From NCBI GenBank assembly GCA_017397105.1, contig JAFQKF010000008.1, positions 1-48,316 on the forward strand: DNA of 48,316 nt, given 5' to 3'. Both the position numbers and the translations under genes were made by a program. The stretch comes from Clostridia bacterium (GTDB lineage Bacteria > Bacillota > Clostridia > Oscillospirales > Acutalibacteraceae). Positions within the stretch are counted from its first letter, which is position 1. Each line of letters starts with the position of its first letter. Shown piece by piece: positions 44,912 through 48,316 of the stretch. The notes under the pieces are model-generated. The model did no database searches, was not told the origin of the DNA, and saw only the letters and a list, made by a program, of their open reading frames with translations.

Positions 44912-46020
44912 AACAAAAGGTTTTATGCGCAGCTGACGTAATTAAACGTGACGGATATAAATTCCATGGGAAATGCGGACTGATAACCAATCATACGGGT
45001 GTTCTGCGCAATCTGACTTCTACCGTTGATTTGTTAAAAGAAATTTGTTCGCTTACGGCGCTTTTTGCTCCCGAGCACGGCGTAAGAGGTGACAAGCAGG
45101 CGGGTATGGATATATCTTCCTATACCGATGAAAAAACTTCACTTCCCGTCTACAGCTTATTCGGCAACGATACTGACGAAGCACTAAAAGCCCTCTGTGC
45201 ACTCGATACCGTTATTTTTGATATTCAGGATGTCGGAGCAAGATTTTACACTTATCAATACACCATGACCGATGCAATGAAGCTTTGCTCACAGCACGGT
45301 ATCAAATTTGTTGTGCTGGACCGTCCCAATCCACTGGGCGGATTAAAGGCTGAGGGCACGGTGCTTGAGCGAAAGTTTTCTTCCTTTGTCGGCCGATTCC
45401 CTACCCCTACCCGTTGTGCGCTTACAATCGGTGAATTCGCCACGATGATGAATGATACGGAGAATATCGGCTGCAGCCTTGAGGTTGTTAAAATGGACGG
45501 GTGGAAAAGATATCTTTATTACGATGATACGGACCTTGTATTCATTCAGCCCTCTCCCAATATCCCCACAGTTGATACGGCTTTTGCATATATCGGCACT
45601 TGTATTTTTGAGGGGACAAATCTCTCCGAAGGCAGAGGTACGACCAAGCCCTTTGAAATGATTGGCGCACCCTGGCTTAATTGTGAAAAAGTACTTAAAA
45701 AACTCGGCGAACAGAAAGGCGTTATTCTGCGTGAATGTTCATTTACACCGACTTTTTCGGATTATAAAGACTGCTTCTGCCACGGCATTCAGCTTCATAT
45801 AACCGACCGTGATTCATTCATGCCCTTTGAAGTCGGAATGCGCTTGCTTGACGCCATAAGAAAAACACACAGTGAATTTGAATTCGAAGAATCAATTGTT
45901 AATCTGCTTGGCACGAATGAAATTTTTAAGTCCGATTTCTGTGCGGAAGCCTTCATAATAAACCACGCATCCAAAACTGCCGAATGGCAAGAACTTTCAG
46001 ATAATTGGCATCTGTATTGA
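44908..46020 (+). CDS. namZ: Exo-beta-N-acetylmuramidase NamZ-like protein (DUF1343)
   Basis: 370 residues of DUF1343, with GLITNHTG, FAPEHGVRGDKQAG, FDIQDVGARFYTY, LDRPNPLGG and EGTNLSEGRGTTKPFE. Family knowledge: NamZ removes terminal MurNAc from peptidoglycan fragments and feeds MurNAc recycling. It overlaps the AmiE-like gene by 4 nt (ATGA), so the two enzymes are co-translated. Bacillus homologues are exported; this one shows no signal peptide. murP and murQ are not in the window. Confidence 0.9.
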   Translation: MKQKVLCAADVIKRDGYKFHGKCGLITNHTGVLRNLTSTVDLLKEICSLTALFAPEHGVRGDKQAGMDISSYTDEKTSLPVYSLFGNDTDEALKALCALDTVIFDIQDVGARFYTYQYTMTDAMKLCSQHGIKFVVLDRPNPLGGLKAEGTVLERKFSSFVGRFPTPTRCALTIGEFATMMNDTENIGCSLEVVKMDGWKRYLYYDDTDLVFIQPSPNIPTVDTAFAYIGTCIFEGTNLSEGRGTTKPFEMIGAPWLNCEKVLKKLGEQKGVILRECSFTPTFSDYKDCFCHGIQLHITDRDSFMPFEVGMRLLDAIRKTHSEFEFEESIVNLLGTNEIFKSDFCAEAFIINHASKTAEWQELSDNWHLY

Positions 46021-46027
46021 TTCAACA

Positions 46028-46056
46028 GTAACCCCCCGGCTTAGCCGGGGGGTTAC
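46028..46056 (+). terminator. Strong bidirectional terminator between namZ and the exported-protein cassette
   Basis: A perfect 13-bp stem GTAACCCCCCGGC / GCCGGGGGGTTAC with TTA loop. It is followed by TATTCTT on the + strand and, for the minus strand, lies 14 nt after the 98-residue gene. No long T-run, so termination is inferred from stem strength and place. Confidence 0.75.
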
Positions 46057-46070
46057 TATTCTTCAGACAA

Positions 46071-46367
46071 TCAGACAAACAGATTTATAATTGAGATAAG
46101 CATATCCCAGAACGCAACGTACGCGGCATCATAAATCTTCATCATCATAGGTGAATCTTTATAATACAAAACGTGAAGCAAAGCTTCAAAATTAAAGCCG
46201 CCGTCTGCAAAAACCTCTTCACCGAGCAAGAATGACACAATCTGCATCAAAATGCTTTCAGACTGCGCCGCCTGAGCATCCGCCGCAGAAACCGTGAGTG
46301 TAAATACACTTACTGTGATTATCATTGCAAGCACAAGAGAAATCACTTTTTTAAATGATAACTTCAT
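46071..46367 (-). CDS. Small exported protein of unknown function (98 residues)
   Basis: I do not recognise it. A signal peptide (about 1-29, cut after VSA) is followed by a ~69-residue helical part with an aromatic, hydrophobic end (YVAFWDML ... INLFV). No Cys in the mature part. It is the last gene of the minus-strand cassette after the exported PHP gene (27-nt gap) and has an AGGAG-type site. It may act as a membrane-active or partner peptide of the PHP protein (inference). Confidence 0.7.
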   Translation of the reverse strand: MKLSFKKVISLVLAMIITVSVFTLTVSAADAQAAQSESILMQIVSFLLGEEVFADGGFNFEALLHVLYYKDSPMMMKIYDAAYVAFWDMLISIINLFV

Positions 46368-46394
46368 AAAAATTCCTCCGTTTCAGTTAAAAAA

Positions 46395-47786
46395 TCACCA
46401 GATGTGATTCCAGAGCACTCTCTTAAGCAGAATGGCAGTAAAGGTGTGACCGATTGTGATATCAAACAACCTTGAAATCGCACGGAAAATCATAGACGTA
46501 TCAAAAGTCTTGTAAACGTCAGAAGTGTAGGTTACACCGTCTGCCATGGTAACGAACGGCTGTGAATAGAGAATACCGCCGGGGCCTGTTATCTGGAAAC
46601 GGACGTAGCATCCGAGCTCATCCTCATATTCATTAAGGTCAAGCGAGGTAAGTCCCTTACCCTCAGCGATAATCTTACCGTCGGATATCCACTGAACGTT
46701 ATCAAATTCGCTGCCCTTAAAAGAGATTGTATCTGTTTCATTATCAACGTATACTCTCGAAACAGCGGGAGGTAAATTACCCGTACCGTTAAAGTCCTCA
46801 CCGAGATACAGTAAATCAACTCTGCCGACAGAGAACCATGCGCCGCTCCACATACATTCCTCAAAGGCTTCCTTGGTAAGTTCGGGCATAAGCATCATTG
46901 TAAACGCCCAGTCATTGTCGCCGAGGTGATGCGAATCGGAAAAGGCTATTCCGGGCACGTTCCTGCCCTTGGGAATTGTCAGCTTAAGAATTTCATCCCA
47001 GATAACCGAATCGTAACGGGTGCTGTTAACGTCAAACGCAACGCATGAATCATATTCCAAAAAGATGTTGGCAAATTTATTGGCATAGAAAGGATGGTGA
47101 GCTCTGGCTTCATCCTCAGGTAATCTGCCTACGTATTCACCAACATGGTCAAGGAATGAGAAACCGCCCTCTGCGTCACACTCTTTTACAACAGTTTCAA
47201 AATCGCCGTAAATGCCCATCTTTGCTCTGACACTCTGGCAATTGAAGGTATTGATGTGGCAATCGTTAATAGGTGTTGCGCCGTTAGCTTCACAGCTGTC
47301 CGTAATCTCCAGCATTCCGCCTAGGTCATAACCGAGCTGCTCTGCCAGCTTATCACGGGCTTCGCTCTTATAAGTGCCGTTAATAATCTGCTCACGCTCC
47401 TCAGGGGTGAGAACAACGGGATCACGCATTCCTGTATTGCCGAATTTGAAAACACGGTAAAGAGGCACGGTTTCGGGCACCTGATCCCATCTTACACCGG
47501 GCACGGCGTGGTCTGAAATCGCCAGAATCTGATAACCGAGGTCATAATGATCCTTGACGCTCTCTTCTATTGACTGAACCGCATCGCTTGCATCGGTATG
47601 AGAATGCAGGGAAGCCTTGTACTGCTTGAAATTATCCCAATCAACACCGTCATAAGGACTTGTTATTGTATAATTATATTCACCCTTAACATCGCTGTTA
47701 CGGGCAGCAAGAACAGTCAGACCGCAGCCTGACAGCAGCGCCAAGCAAAGAATAACCGAAACGATTCTTAAAACTATCTTTTTCAT
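46395..47786 (-). CDS. Exported PHP-domain metal-dependent phosphoesterase
   Basis: 463 residues. The N-terminus is hydrophobic with an LSGC lipobox (Cys21), so a lipoprotein is likely; cleavage by signal peptidase I after LA is an alternative. PHP motifs in the mature part: SLHSHTDASD, ISDHAVPG, NDCHINTF, LDHVGEY and FSDSHHLG. A beta-rich C-terminal domain (about 340-415) and a hydrophobic, amphipathic end (IGHTFTAILLKRVLW) follow. Family knowledge: exported PHP proteins are known but few have assigned substrates. Ribosome binding site AAGGAGG 8 nt before ATG. Confidence 0.85.
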   Translation of the reverse strand: MKKIVLRIVSVILCLALLSGCGLTVLAARNSDVKGEYNYTITSPYDGVDWDNFKQYKASLHSHTDASDAVQSIEESVKDHYDLGYQILAISDHAVPGVRWDQVPETVPLYRVFKFGNTGMRDPVVLTPEEREQIINGTYKSEARDKLAEQLGYDLGGMLEITDSCEANGATPINDCHINTFNCQSVRAKMGIYGDFETVVKECDAEGGFSFLDHVGEYVGRLPEDEARAHHPFYANKFANIFLEYDSCVAFDVNSTRYDSVIWDEILKLTIPKGRNVPGIAFSDSHHLGDNDWAFTMMLMPELTKEAFEECMWSGAWFSVGRVDLLYLGEDFNGTGNLPPAVSRVYVDNETDTISFKGSEFDNVQWISDGKIIAEGKGLTSLDLNEYEDELGCYVRFQITGPGGILYSQPFVTMADGVTYTSDVYKTFDTSMIFRAISRLFDITIGHTFTAILLKRVLWNHIW

Positions 47787-47801
47787 AACAGCCCTCCTTA
47801 A

Positions 47802-47915
47802 TTACACAATAAGACCGGGGAAAAACTGACTCAGCCAGACTACAACATCAAAAAAGAAGTAGTCAACCGATGAAATAAAATTGCGCAAAAACAGGTTAAG
47901 ATCTACAAATTCCAT
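47802..47915 (-). CDS. 37-residue hydrophobic micro-protein upstream of the exported PHP gene
   Basis: Begins M-E-F-V-D-L and ends P-G-L-I-V; a single hydrophobic stretch with many Phe and Val and few charges, so a short membrane-inserted peptide. An AAAGGTG site lies about 8 nt before the ATG, and its TAA is 15 nt before the PHP start, whose ribosome binding site overlaps the stop region. It lies at the head of a promoter-leader-gene-terminator unit, which argues for real expression. I do not recognise a family. Confidence 0.6.
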   Translation of the reverse strand: MEFVDLNLFLRNFISSVDYFFFDVVVWLSQFFPGLIV

Positions 47916-47940
47916 AGAAAAAACACCTTTCTGTTTATTT

Positions 47941-47978
47941 AAGACTTGAGGATAAAAGCCACTCATATCCCAAGTCTT
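47941..47978 (-). promoter_or_regulatory. Leader hairpin of the PHP cassette
   Basis: AAGACTTG-GGATA and TATCC-CAAGTCTT arms (minus strand) form a 13-bp stem with one bulge near the mRNA 5' end, about 26 nt before the micro-ORF. On the + strand the same hairpin has a six-T tail like a terminator, but no + strand gene ends here. It could stabilise the transcript. Confidence 0.5.
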
Positions 47979-47990
47979 TTTTGCAATTTA

Positions 47991-48019
47991 ACAATAACAA
48001 GAAGAACTGAAAAAGTCAA
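47991..48019 (-). promoter_or_regulatory. Promoter of the exported PHP cassette
   Basis: On the minus strand TTGACT (48019-48014), 17-bp spacer, TATTGT (47996-47991). Confidence 0.65.
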
Positions 48020-48080
48020 TAAGCGTACATATTTTTTGTTAATTCTGTATTTCTGTAAAACAAAAATTTGTCAATTTTAC

Positions 48081-48114
48081 AAAAAAAGCTTGTACGCCGA
48101 ATCAACGTACAAGC
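48081..48114 (-). terminator. Terminator of a minus-strand unit entering from the right
   Basis: GCTTGTACG / CGTACAAGC perfect 9-bp stem, 9-base loop, then TTTTTTT on the minus strand. The gene it serves is to the right of the window, beyond or within the repeat-like element. Confidence 0.85.
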
Positions 48115-48203
48115 CTTGAATTATTTAATGCAAGCATAAAGTATATCACGAAGCCTTGCAGGAAGTCATCTGTCAGTTAGAGTGACTACATTCGAACTCC
48201 ATA

Positions 48204-48316
48204 CGGTTTTGAAAGGCAACTTTCCGCCACAGCTGCGTTAAAAACCTTTGGAATAACCTCGTATTCCTGCAGATTTTCGCCTTGCTGTGACAAAAATCTG
48301 CTCTTTCAAAACTGCG
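48204..48316. repeat. Hairpin-rich, repeat-like element at the right edge (cut by window)
   Basis: Outer arms CGGTTTTGAAAG (48204-48215) and CTTTCAAAACTG (48303-48314) form an inverted repeat with one mismatch. Inside lie three hairpins: GAAAG-GCAA-CTTTC with a GNRA loop (48211-48224), GGAATA-ACCTCG-TATTCC (48250-48267), and CAGATTTT...AAAATCTG (48270-48300). This nesting resembles palindromic intergenic repeats or a structured RNA. Only one copy is seen here. Confidence 0.5.

Noticed and set aside
48173-48316. 48-codon open frame on the minus strand entering from the right
   Set aside because: No start or domain visible, and the DNA is explained by nested inverted repeats. A protein reading cannot be excluded without the adjacent sequence.
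1-48316. CRISPR arrays, insertion sequences, prophage or integrase genes
   Set aside because: No regular direct repeats, transposase or integrase motifs were found.

Overview
The window comes from an endospore-forming, low-to-moderate-GC Firmicute of the class Clostridia, most likely the Ruminococcaceae/Oscillospiraceae group. The evidence is the sporulation gene set (cotJABC, spoVM, gerW, dacF, spoIIGA-sigE), the AGGAGG-type ribosome binding sites, sigma-A promoters with 17-bp spacers, a T-box leader on alaS, and a Clostridia-type gene order (prkC-prpC-rlmN-rsmB-M48-like protease-fmt-def-priA). No phage, insertion sequence, CRISPR array or resistance island was seen.

Layout. (1) 1-1.9 kb: the cotJ spore-coat operon (cotJC cut by the left edge), a GtrA-like membrane protein on the + strand, and a micro-gene for SpoVM preceded by a possible one-helix peptide. 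(2) 1.9-25.8 kb: about 25 minus-strand genes with tiny gaps or overlaps. They are read from a promoter at 25.81-25.84 kb to a terminator just after rsgA. The run holds a lipoprotein and two-component system, then YqhQ-like protein, prmC, an M50 protease, scpAB, the ytfI/gerW sporulation pair, dacF, rluB, yicC, remA, gmk, rpoZ, priA, def, fmt, a zinc protease, rsmB, rlmN, the prpC/prkC phosphorylation switch and rsgA. (3) 25.9-28.1 kb: the c-di-AMP synthase cdaA with its regulator cdaR, with their own promoter and terminator. (4) 28.2-36.45 kb: ispF, rnmV, holA, comEC, a PRTase, a HIT protein and alaS, headed by a T-box riboswitch with an alanine GCA specifier. (5) 36.5-40.4 kb: a sigma-factor-like protein fused through a membrane helix to an extracytoplasmic WG-repeat/SH3b module, then sigE and its protease spoIIGA. 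(6) 40.5-46.0 kb, + strand: a cytosolic PHP phosphoesterase, tRNA-Leu(UAG), a GH36 alpha-galactosidase with a palindromic operator-like site, and an AmiE-like/NamZ-like muropeptide-salvage pair. (7) 46.0-48.3 kb: a self-contained minus-strand cassette (37-residue peptide, exported PHP protein, exported 98-residue protein) and a hairpin-rich, repeat-like element at the right edge.

Themes. Much of the window concerns envelope sensing and sporulation: PASTA kinase and phosphatase, a histidine kinase with a lipoprotein partner, c-di-AMP synthesis, the membrane-anchored sigma-like protein, sigma-E activation, and muropeptide salvage. The best candidates for something undescribed are the membrane-tethered sigma fusion, the exported PHP cassette with its micro-ORF, and the small ORF coupled to spoVM. 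Functional statements rest on motifs and on family knowledge; no database search was possible.
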